Below, one piece after another: positions 1 to 6,423 of a stretch of 6,597 nt of DNA. The translations under genes were made by a program, and so were the position numbers. The first letter of the stretch is position 1. Each line of letters opens with the position of its first letter. Origin of the DNA: Pedobacter sp. UBA1654. Its GTDB lineage: Bacteria; Bacteroidota; Bacteroidia; Sphingobacteriales; Sphingobacteriaceae. Below the pieces are notes generated by a model. The model did not search any database. It saw nothing but the letters and a program-made list of their open reading frames with translations, and was not told the origin of the DNA. The stretch covers positions 22,672 through 29,268 of the forward strand of contig DCLG01000094.1 of NCBI GenBank assembly GCA_002320935.1, written 5' to 3'.

Positions 1-351
1 GTTGCGAGCATCGCCTGGACAGTAACGCATGAAGAAGTATTCAGAGAACCAAGGGAATACTGTGTTAAACAGTCAAAAGAAGCGCCAAGGCTCCTAAAGC
101 GCAAGTTCTTTTACCTGTTTACCTGCGAGTTCTGCTTTAGCCATTATGTTACGATCCTTATCTTACTCCTCACCAACTACAAACTGTACCATGATGATTG
201 GCGCGGCTACATCTTATCAGGCTTTTCACTGGTATGGATCGCGAACTTCTACATGAGTATTTATAACAAAATTCGTATTGATCTTAAAACCGGCAGGCTG
301 ATCTCCAAAAAGGAAGAAAATATCCTGAATGAACAAAAAAAGGAAGACTAA
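1..351 (+). CDS. 3' end of a small membrane protein gene with a CxxC motif (unknown function)
   Basis: Frame 1 is open from the window edge to a TAA at 349-351, giving the last 116 residues of a protein whose start lies outside. The visible part begins with a polar stretch containing EEVFREPREYC (about residues 11-21), then a basic segment (RLLKRK, about 30-35), then FFYLFTCEFCFSHYV, which carries a C-x-x-C pair at Cys42 and Cys45 and His48 three residues later. Two hydrophobic, probably membrane-spanning segments follow (about 44-59 and 70-88), and the tail is highly charged and Lys-rich. The arrangement of an R-E-rich stretch, a C-x-x-C and a following helix resembles small DUF1360-like membrane proteins from memory; this is a tentative family guess, not a firm match. 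The Cys/His cluster could bind a metal, which is inference. The gene converges on treY-malQ, and the last 4 bp of each overlap (CTAA holds both stop codons). No functional link to trehalose metabolism is evident. Confidence 0.75.
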   Translation, partial: VASIAWTVTHEEVFREPREYCVKQSKEAPRLLKRKFFYLFTCEFCFSHYVTILILLLTNYKLYHDDWRGYILSGFSLVWIANFYMSIYNKIRIDLKTGRLISKKEENILNEQKKED

Positions 352-359
352 AGTCTTCC
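335..359 (-). terminator. Intrinsic terminator of the treZ-treY/malQ operon
   Basis: Bases 342-349 (GGAAGACT) and 352-359 (AGTCTTCC) form a perfect 8-bp inverted repeat around a 2-base centre; in practice this is a 7-bp stem with a 4-base loop. Read on the minus strand, the stem is followed at once by seven T residues (complement of A335-A341), the classical Rho-independent layout. The TAG stop codon of treY-malQ lies in the loop and downstream arm, so transcription would end directly at the end of the coding region. On the plus strand the hairpin is followed by AAATATTC without a T-run, so it is not expected to terminate the convergent gene. The stem is only moderately GC-rich, so its efficiency is uncertain. 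Confidence 0.7.
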
Positions 360-3300
360 AAATATTCTGCTAAGCTCCCGAAGCATTTTTCCATGTTCCT
401 GTTTCAGTTGGCCGATCTCCAGTCGCCAGGCCCAATTATTTTCAATTGACGAAGGTGTGTTCATCCGGGCCTTCTTACCAAGCCCGAGCACATCCTGAAC
501 TGGGATAATCACCAACCTAGCCACAGAAGAGAATGCAAGGCGTATTAATTTGTAGTGCACATTATCTGCAGTGACCGGACTTCCAAGATAACATTCCAGA
601 TTTTTCCTGTTCTCTTTGGTGCTCTCCGACTTAAACCAGCCTTTGGTTGTGGTATTATCATGGGTGCCTGTATAGACAATGCAATTTTCTGTATCATATT
701 GGTGCGGTATATGGATCGAACAAGGCATATCATCACCAAACGCAAACTGTAACACCTTCATTCCGGGCATCTCAAACTGATCCCTTAATAGATACACATC
801 ATCATCGATGTCGCCGAGGTCCTCAGCGATGAAAGGCAGATTTCCGAGCGCTCCACGCATCACCTCAAAAAACTCGGCACCAGGTCCAGCTTTCCAGCTT
901 CCGTTGATGGCCGTATCCGACCCGGCGGGCACTTCCCAATAAGATGCAAAGGCCCTGAAATGATCCAACCTGAGCAAGTCAAATAATTCCATGTTTTTCT
1001 TGAGGCGCTGCTTCCACCAGGCATAGTCTTCTTTCGCCATCACATCCCACCGATAGACCGGCATACCCCATAGTTGTCCTTCTTCGTTGAAATAGTCAGG
1101 TGGCACCCCAGCAATGCCAGCATTATTACCTTCTTCATCCAGTTCGAATAATTGCGGATGTGCCCAGACATCAACGGAGTCATAGCTGATGTAAAAAGGC
1201 AGGTCTCCGATCAGCTGCACGCGATTTTCATGTGCATACTGCTTCAGTGCTGCGAACTGTTTGAAAAATATGTATTGCTGCCACTTGATCTTTTCCAGTG
1301 CTTCATTGCCGGCCTTAACAATCTTGCTCAATGCAGCAGACTTGCGCTTACGCAGATCCGCAGGCCATTCGTTCCAGGGTTTGTGCTCATATTTATCCTT
1401 GAGCAGCATGAATACTGCAAAATCATCCAACCAGAAGGCTTCCTGTCGACAAAAATCCTGGAATGCTGTATCCTCGCCTTTTCTGATGAAGTTATGGTAA
1501 GCACGCTCCAGCAATGGCAACTTGTGCTGCTCCACTTCGGTGTAGTTCACCTTTTTATTGCCGGAAGGCAACTCAGCTTTCAAATCTTCCTCTGTAAGTA
1601 GTCCTTCCTCCATCAATGAACCCGGACTGATTAGTAAAACATTTCCAGCCATACTGGATAAAGCACTGTATGGAGAGTAACTCTGGCTTTCGCTTATTGG
1701 ATTAAGTGGCAAGAGCTGCCAATACTTTTGACCGCTCTTTTTTAGAAAATCAACAAAACTGAACGCCTCCTTCCCGATATCTCCTATGCCAAAAGCTGAA
1801 GGCAGAGAGCTTATATGCATCAATATGCCTGCGCCTCTCTTGTTAAGTGGTTGCTCCAGCTTTAGTACAGCAAGCGGCAGATCTTTGAATATCTCTTCTA
1901 TTTTGATTACACCAGCTTTCACTTTTCCTTTTTCCTGGCTGAAAAGATGCATCCATTCTTCCGGAGCACCTGCAGGCACCTCTATACGGGTATTTTTCCA
2001 ATTGATGGAGAACACATCGCCTTTTTCCGCCTCACAAAGTGCCGCAATATGCAGTGGCACAACTACAATGGTACAGGTCTGTGGTCCTTTTCTGGCATAA
2101 GCAAGGATGTGATCTGCATACTTACCTTTAACTTCAAGCGGCAGATAGCCTGAAGATTTGTAATCATCAGCATATTTCTTTCTGTCTTGTAATAAGAGAT
2201 ATTGCAGCCAAAGTTTGATCTTGCCTTCATAACGTGTGTTCCAAAGCTCCTTTATGGAAATGCCTTCCTGGATTTCAGCCAGCCAGGAGGCTCGTTTTTC
2301 ATAATCTACCGGTCGCCTGTTATCCGGATCAACAAGGCTCAAATCCCAAAGCTCTGTGCCCTGGTATACATCCGGTACTCCGGGTGCAGTATACTTGATA
2401 ACCGCCTGTGCCAGCGCGTTCAGAATGCCATAATCAGCAACCTTCTTAAAGAAAGTCTGGAAAGTTTCTGAATAAGGTCCATTTTCATCAATGAACTTAC
2501 TGCTGAATTCTTGTGCCGCCTCTTCATAGTCCATTGCCGGATCAGACCAGCCGGTATGGCGTTTTGCCTCGCGTAAGGCTTTCTGAAGGTAAGCATCTAC
2601 CCTTTCCTGATAATCTGACTCGATAACACCAGGCATCGGGTGACTACCAATTAGCGTTTGATAGATGAAGTAAATGTCATTCAGGTCTGGCTTGGTACTA
2701 CCTGTGATATTGTTGTTCCATTCCTGTACAAGATTTAACCAATCATCCGGCAGGTCAGTCAAGACATTCAATCTGGCGCGAACATCCTCTCCCCGCTTTG
2801 TATCATGGGTAGAAGTACCACTCAGGGCTAAAGGCCAGAACTTCGCCCGTATTTTCATGGGATCATGAAAGCCCTGCGGACTCAATCCAAATCCTTCTGG
2901 TGAATCTCCAACCTCGTTTTTTCCAATGAAACGATTGTACGTGTACATAAGGGTATCTTCCACACCTTTCGCCATTAAAGGACCACTAAACTGCATGCAA
3001 CGTTTGTAAAACAAGGCTGCGCGATGGTTATAATCTTTATTCAAGGCTTTTGGTCGTTCGAACCAAACTTCCTTAAGCGCTTCTACTGCTGGTTGTAGTT
3101 TCTTGCTACTGATCTGATCGAGCAGGTCATTAAGTTCCTGGGTCTCAGGTTTACCAAGTGGAAAATTTTCGCCGTAATATCGGTAAACCGGACAATGGAT
3201 CAGCAACGCTGCAATGGTATCCTTTAAAAGATCCCGATCAAGGTGCGGTTGTTCTTCCTGAAGGTTCAAACTATAATAAAGGTCTACCAAATTGTTGAGC

Positions 3301-4370
3301 TCGCCGCCCATATGGTCTTTTAATATAGCAGCCTTCTTTACCCATATCTGTTCTTCAATGCTTTCGGAACTTTCACTGAGGTCTTTGTAATATGCCGAAA
3401 AAGCATCTTCTGCCTGGCGGTTCGTAAAAACGTTGTTTACTGTAGCAAGAAAATCATATCCAGTTGTTCCCTGAACAGGCCAGGCTGTTGGAAGCTCCTC
3501 CCCTTGTTCCAGAATTTTTTCGATGACGATGTAGGTGTCTTTCCCTGCCGAAGCTCTCAGTAGCTCCAGGTAAACATTCGGATCGAATAACCCGTCAATA
3601 TGGTCGACACGGAGACCTTGAAAAACACCTCTTTTAAGCAGCGCAAATATGTACTCGTGATATGCTTTAAAAACCTCAGGATCCTGAATATTCAGGCAAA
3701 TGAGGCTGTTAACTGTGAAGAATCTCCTGTAATTGATCTTACGATCCGTCTCCTTCCAATTGCACAACCGGTAGTTCTGCTTATTAGCAAGTTCCAGTAA
3801 GGCCTTTTTATCGTCATTTAACTGATCCAGGTTCTGCTGCTTTAACTGCTCTTGTGCCGCGGCATTCAATGGCCAGATGTTCCCTGAGTAGTCAAATTGG
3901 AACTTGTCGCCACTTTTAACCACCTTCAGCTCTCCGTTTTCGATGACTTTCTCCAGGTCATCACCAAGGAAAGGCGTCATGATAGGCTCAAAACCCTTTC
4001 CCGACCAGTTTAGGTCAAAAAAGGTATAATATCTTGATTTCTGGCCTTTTTCGAGAACATCCATCAGCCAGGGATTATTCTGGTGATAAGCCATATGATT
4101 AGGTACGATATCCTGTATCCAGCTCATACCACTAGACTTCAGCAGTTCTGAAATCTCCATCAACTCGGCTTCTGTTCCAATTTCCGGATTGATCCGCAAG
4201 GGATTTACCGTATCATACCCATGCATACTTCCTGGGCTTGCTTCCATAATCGGAGAAGCATAGATGGTTTGTACGCCAAGATTATGCAGGTATGGAATAA
4301 CCTCTTTAAAATCTGAAAAGGTAAATTCCTTATTAAACTGAATTCTGTAGGTTGATACGGGATTAAGCAT
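348..4370 (-). CDS. TreY-MalQ fusion: maltooligosyltrehalose synthase / 4-alpha-glucanotransferase
   Basis: This 1340-residue cytoplasmic-type protein has no signal peptide or membrane segment. Residues 1 to about 838 are a full TreY (EC 5.4.99.15, GH13), which isomerises the reducing-end alpha-1,4 bond of maltodextrins to alpha,alpha-1,1. Visible GH13 regions are DIVPNHM (87-93), GLRVDHIDG (252-260, predicted nucleophile Asp256), VIEKIL (282-287, acid/base Glu284) and STHDTKR (520-526, stabilising Asp523). TreY signatures are KGVEDT (468-473) and GVPDVYQGTELWDLSLVDPDNRRPVD (664-689). Residues from about 845 to 1340 are a full MalQ (EC 2.4.1.25, GH77): RGAGILMHISSLPS (845-858), GIGDIG (861-866), LLRLDHFRAF (1132-1141, nucleophile Asp1136), IAEDLG (1181-1186, Glu1183) and YTGTHDNTTT (1233-1242, Asp1238). 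All catalytic residues of both enzymes are present. The ATG at 4370 is chosen because translation starts with the typical TreY opening (STYRIQFN) and overlaps the treZ stop by 8 bp, implying an operon. Domain identity is secure; actual dual activity is inferred. Confidence 0.96.
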   Translation of the reverse strand: MLNPVSTYRIQFNKEFTFSDFKEVIPYLHNLGVQTIYASPIMEASPGSMHGYDTVNPLRINPEIGTEAELMEISELLKSSGMSWIQDIVPNHMAYHQNNPWLMDVLEKGQKSRYYTFFDLNWSGKGFEPIMTPFLGDDLEKVIENGELKVVKSGDKFQFDYSGNIWPLNAAAQEQLKQQNLDQLNDDKKALLELANKQNYRLCNWKETDRKINYRRFFTVNSLICLNIQDPEVFKAYHEYIFALLKRGVFQGLRVDHIDGLFDPNVYLELLRASAGKDTYIVIEKILEQGEELPTAWPVQGTTGYDFLATVNNVFTNRQAEDAFSAYYKDLSESSESIEEQIWVKKAAILKDHMGGELNNLVDLYYSLNLQEEQPHLDRDLLKDTIAALLIHCPVYRYYGENFPLGKPETQELNDLLDQISSKKLQPAVEALKEVWFERPKALNKDYNHRAALFYKRCMQFSGPLMAKGVEDTLMYTYNRFIGKNEVGDSPEGFGLSPQGFHDPMKIRAKFWPLALSGTSTHDTKRGEDVRARLNVLTDLPDDWLNLVQEWNNNITGSTKPDLNDIYFIYQTLIGSHPMPGVIESDYQERVDAYLQKALREAKRHTGWSDPAMDYEEAAQEFSSKFIDENGPYSETFQTFFKKVADYGILNALAQAVIKYTAPGVPDVYQGTELWDLSLVDPDNRRPVDYEKRASWLAEIQEGISIKELWNTRYEGKIKLWLQYLLLQDRKKYADDYKSSGYLPLEVKGKYADHILAYARKGPQTCTIVVVPLHIAALCEAEKGDVFSINWKNTRIEVPAGAPEEWMHLFSQEKGKVKAGVIKIEEIFKDLPLAVLKLEQPLNKRGAGILMHISSLPSAFGIGDIGKEAFSFVDFLKKSGQKYWQLLPLNPISESQSYSPYSALSSMAGNVLLISPGSLMEEGLLTEEDLKAELPSGNKKVNYTEVEQHKLPLLERAYHNFIRKGEDTAFQDFCRQEAFWLDDFAVFMLLKDKYEHKPWNEWPADLRKRKSAALSKIVKAGNEALEKIKWQQYIFFKQFAALKQYAHENRVQLIGDLPFYISYDSVDVWAHPQLFELDEEGNNAGIAGVPPDYFNEEGQLWGMPVYRWDVMAKEDYAWWKQRLKKNMELFDLLRLDHFRAFASYWEVPAGSDTAINGSWKAGPGAEFFEVMRGALGNLPFIAEDLGDIDDDVYLLRDQFEMPGMKVLQFAFGDDMPCSIHIPHQYDTENCIVYTGTHDNTTTKGWFKSESTKENRKNLECYLGSPVTADNVHYKLIRLAFSSVARLVIIPVQDVLGLGKKARMNTPSSIENNWAWRLEIGQLKQEHGKMLRELSRIFGRL
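1839..1856 (-). other. TreY/MalQ junction (very short linker)
   Basis: Residues 839-844 (EQPLNK) separate the end of the TreY C-terminal beta domain, which finishes with a conserved-looking LPLAVLKL (831-838), from the RGAGILMH that opens nearly every MalQ. There is no Gly/Pro/Ser-rich or coiled-coil spacer. The only nearby Met (851) lies inside the first GH77 motif, so no independent start codon for a complete MalQ is visible here. This suggests MalQ is made only as part of the fusion, unless the protein is cleaved afterwards. Confidence 0.8.
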
Positions 4371-4376
4371 CTTTTC
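4363..4376 (-). promoter_or_regulatory. Translational coupling site treZ / treY-malQ
   Basis: On the minus strand ATGCTTAA contains both the ATG of treY-malQ (4370-4368) and the TAA stop of treZ (4365-4363) in different frames, an 8-bp overlap. It is preceded immediately by GAAAAG, which is purine-rich but too close to the ATG and too weak to be a normal Shine-Dalgarno site. Start of the downstream gene therefore probably depends on ribosomes finishing treZ, which would tie the amounts of the two enzymes together. The overlap is seen directly; the coupling is inferred. Confidence 0.6.
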
Positions 4377-6210
4377 GGGTATAGATTAATATTGATTCTG
4401 GTTGAATTATTAGTTTATTTACTTCCTGGCAGGCACTATTTTCCCCGCAAGGGCCACCCCACTCTTCATCTGCTGATGATAATAGCAGTTCCCAGTTGTG
4501 AATGGAATCTTCTGCCGGAATGGCTTGCTTTTCCTTTGAGAAGTTTAAAATACAAACGATCTGTTGACGGGGTTCCCACCTTTTCAGCACAAGAGTATTT
4601 TTATCAGGGTAGCTTAATGCGGTAAGGCGACTTCGGTCTCCATTGCTTAAAGCAGGGTTGTTCTTCCTCAACTGGATGAGTGCCTTATAGTACTTGAACA
4701 TGGTTTGATGCTGCGGTTTCTGCAAGAGATCCCATTGTAACTTGGATTGCATAAAGGTATCAAGGGCATCTGGATCAGGGGCTTCGCCTTCTGAATGAAA
4801 GGCCGCAAATTCGGCCTTACGACCTTCGCGCACCATTTTATTCAGTTCCGCATCGGTATGACTTACAAAGTACAGGAACGGGTTTGTTTCTCCGTATTCT
4901 TCACCCATAAACAGCATGGGCAGGTAAGGACTGATCATTACTGCACCGGCTAACACTTTCTGCATTTCAAAGCTGTACAGGGCTGTACTTCTTTCACCCA
5001 GCATACGATTCCCAACCTGGTCGTGGTTCTGAGAAAAAACTATGAACTTGGAGCCTTGCTGATCCTTAGCTGGCCTGCCAAAGTTCTTTTTTCTGTGTTC
5101 AGAGTACTGCCCATCATACACGTAAGCATCCCTATAGGCTTTTTCAAGATGCCTTATGCCCTGGAAGTCTGAATAGTATCCCGTTGCTGGTTCACCTGCA
5201 GTGATCCTCAAGGCATGGTGAAACTCATCAACCCATTGCGAATCCATGCCGAAGCCATTCTTTTCCGGTGTATCCAGAAACCTTGGGTCATTCAGGTCAC
5301 ATTCCACAATAAGGTAATGCCTTCTGCCGGTTTGTTCCATCAATGCGTCAACTTGAAGGCGGATGGCTTGTAAGAGATGTTGTGAACTTAAATCCTTGAT
5401 GGCATGTACAGCATCCATTCGAAGCGCATCAATGTGGAAATCACGGAACCACGTCAGTACATTCTCAATAAAATAATCTCTTACGCCGTCACAATACTCA
5501 TCATCAAAGTTGACGGCCTGCCCCCATGGGGTATGGTACTTATCTGTAAAATATGGACCAAATTCCGCAAAATAATTACCTTCCGGACCAACGTGGTTAT
5601 ACACGACATCCAAGATCACCGCAATGCCTTTCTCATGGCAGGTGTTGACAAGCTCCTGCAGCTTAACAGCGCCACCATAGGAATGCTGCACAGCAAAAGG
5701 GAAAACACCATCATAGCCCCAGTTCCTTTCGCCCGGAAATTGAGCAACCGGCATGATTTCTATGGCATTGATGCCGAGGTCAATTAAGTGGTCTAAGTGC
5801 GCAGCGATACCCTCGAAATCGCCTTTGGCAGAAAAAGTACCCGTATGGATCTCGTAAATGATGTAGTTATTCAACTCCGGATTCTGCCAGTCACCGTCAG
5901 TCCATTCTACCGCATTTAAATCAAAAGCGGCAGATGCCTCATGCACGCCCTTGGGCTGGCTCAAGGAAGCAGGATCTGGAAGCGTTCTTGTTCCGTCTAA
6001 AATAAATTTATAATGATCACCCGGCTGGAGCTGATCGGTTGTAATCTTCCAATACCCACCCTCACTTTTTTGGAGGCCTATGGATGTGCCATCCGACAAC
6101 GCTACTTCAACGCGTTCCGCCTGTGGCGCCCAAAGGCAAATCTCGGCTTGCTGTGCCTCGTTGAAGTTAATTCCAACCCTTCTTTGTTTTAGGTAAGCGC
6201 TTTCTTTCAT
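4363..6210 (-). CDS. treZ: Maltooligosyltrehalose trehalohydrolase (TreZ)
   Basis: This 615-residue GH13 enzyme (EC 3.2.1.141) hydrolyses the alpha-1,4 bond next to the terminal trehalosyl unit made by TreY and releases free trehalose in the cytoplasm. An N-terminal E-set/CBM48-type beta domain (about residues 10-95, with LWAPQAERVEV and GDHYKFILDG) precedes the (beta/alpha)8 domain (about 115-490) and a C-terminal beta domain (about 530-610). GH13 regions are DVVYNHVG (201-208), ALRMDAVHA (262-270, predicted nucleophile Asp266), IVECDLNDPR (301-310, acid Glu303) and FSQNHDQVGNR (392-402, stabilising Asp397). The ECDLNDPR and QNHDQVGNR forms separate TreZ from glycogen branching and debranching enzymes. 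Length is normal for the family. The ATG at 6210 is the first start after an in-frame stop (6246-6244), so no longer N-terminus is possible from ATG or GTG. It is the first gene of the operon and overlaps treY-malQ by 8 bp. No clear Shine-Dalgarno site precedes it. Confidence 0.97.
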   Translation of the reverse strand: MKESAYLKQRRVGINFNEAQQAEICLWAPQAERVEVALSDGTSIGLQKSEGGYWKITTDQLQPGDHYKFILDGTRTLPDPASLSQPKGVHEASAAFDLNAVEWTDGDWQNPELNNYIIYEIHTGTFSAKGDFEGIAAHLDHLIDLGINAIEIMPVAQFPGERNWGYDGVFPFAVQHSYGGAVKLQELVNTCHEKGIAVILDVVYNHVGPEGNYFAEFGPYFTDKYHTPWGQAVNFDDEYCDGVRDYFIENVLTWFRDFHIDALRMDAVHAIKDLSSQHLLQAIRLQVDALMEQTGRRHYLIVECDLNDPRFLDTPEKNGFGMDSQWVDEFHHALRITAGEPATGYYSDFQGIRHLEKAYRDAYVYDGQYSEHRKKNFGRPAKDQQGSKFIVFSQNHDQVGNRMLGERSTALYSFEMQKVLAGAVMISPYLPMLFMGEEYGETNPFLYFVSHTDAELNKMVREGRKAEFAAFHSEGEAPDPDALDTFMQSKLQWDLLQKPQHQTMFKYYKALIQLRKNNPALSNGDRSRLTALSYPDKNTLVLKRWEPRQQIVCILNFSKEKQAIPAEDSIHNWELLLSSADEEWGGPCGENSACQEVNKLIIQPESILIYTRKDA

Positions 6211-6322
6211 ATCTACATCAATGCTAAAGCCTCTGGAAATGTTTTAAAATTTTTCCCCATGCAAATACCCGAAATGCCTGCGGCAGATACCAGTGCTACG
6301 TACAAACACTCAGAAGGTTAAT

Positions 6323-6352
6323 CAAAAAAATATTTTTAATTAAAAGTTGCAA
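6323..6352 (-). promoter_or_regulatory. Candidate promoter for the treZ-treY/malQ operon (weak match)
   Basis: On the minus strand a TTG (6352-6350) is followed after 19 bases by TTTTTTTG (6330-6323). The Bacteroidota pattern is TTG or TTTG near -33 and TAnnTTTG near -7, about 19-21 bases apart. Here the spacing fits and one of the defined -7 bases is wrong (T for A). The start of transcription would fall near 6317, giving a leader of about 100 bases before treZ. T-rich sequence matches such a pattern easily, so this is only a candidate. Confidence 0.3.
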
Positions 6353-6376
6353 TCGTCAATCCTTGTATTACATTTG
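6347..6376 (+). promoter_or_regulatory. Bacteroidota-type promoter for the ABC ATPase gene
   Basis: TACATTTG at 6369-6376 is an exact match to the TAnnTTTG -7 element used by the primary sigma factor of Bacteroidota. A TTG at 6347-6349 lies 19 bases upstream in the -33 position, and AT-rich DNA lies further upstream. Transcription would start near 6380-6383, leaving an A-rich leader of about 40 bases before the ATG at 6424, without a Shine-Dalgarno site, as is common in this phylum. Confidence 0.65.
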
Positions 6377-6423
6377 CACTGTACTACATAACTAATACAC
6401 CGTAATAGTAAATCCAAGAAAAC

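Larger units (their letters stand above)
6211..6423. other. Divergent intergenic region between treZ and the ABC ATPase gene
   Basis: These 213 bp separate two divergently transcribed genes and must carry both promoters. The centre is very AT-rich and holds two overlapping perfect 12-bp palindromes, AAAAATATTTTT (6326-6337) and TTTTAATTAAAA (6334-6345), directly next to a TTGCAA palindrome (6347-6352). They could be regulator contact sites or simply AT-tract promoter DNA; the sequence alone does not decide. The part nearest treZ (6213-6260) can be read on the minus strand as a short ORF described under findings. No tRNA, riboswitch-like fold or mobile-element remnant was recognised. Confidence 0.6.

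Noticed and set aside
342..359. Bidirectional terminator serving both convergent genes
   Set aside because: Only the minus-strand side has a T-run after the stem; on the plus strand the stem is followed by AAATATTC.
1152..1601. 149-codon open frame on the plus strand inside the MalQ part of the fusion gene
   Set aside because: It lies wholly antisense to a strongly conserved GH77 coding region, its translation resembles no family I know and is rich in Cys and Leu without domain structure, and no promoter-like element was seen ahead of it.
351..1839. A separate malQ gene instead of a fusion
   Set aside because: The frame is continuous through the junction, there is no stop codon, and the only nearby Met (residue 851) lies within the first GH77 motif, so a separate gene would lack part of its conserved start.
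1786..2100. 104-codon open frame on the plus strand across the TreY/MalQ junction
   Set aside because: It is antisense to well-supported coding sequence, with a low-complexity Ser/Pro-rich translation and no recognisable motif.
5404..5787. 127-codon open frame on the plus strand inside treZ
   Set aside because: It is antisense to the conserved TreZ catalytic domain, covering the DVVYNHVG and ALRMDAVHA motifs. It is best explained as a shadow of the codon use on the other strand.
6213..6218. Start-stop element (ATGTAG) eight bases ahead of the treZ ATG on the minus strand
   Set aside because: It is the last two codons of the possible leader ORF frame, with no ribosome binding sequence of its own; a separate role is not supportable.
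6262..6269. GGTATTTG on the minus strand as the -7 box of treZ
   Set aside because: The TA is directly next to TTTG rather than two bases away, and no TTG lies at the required distance upstream.
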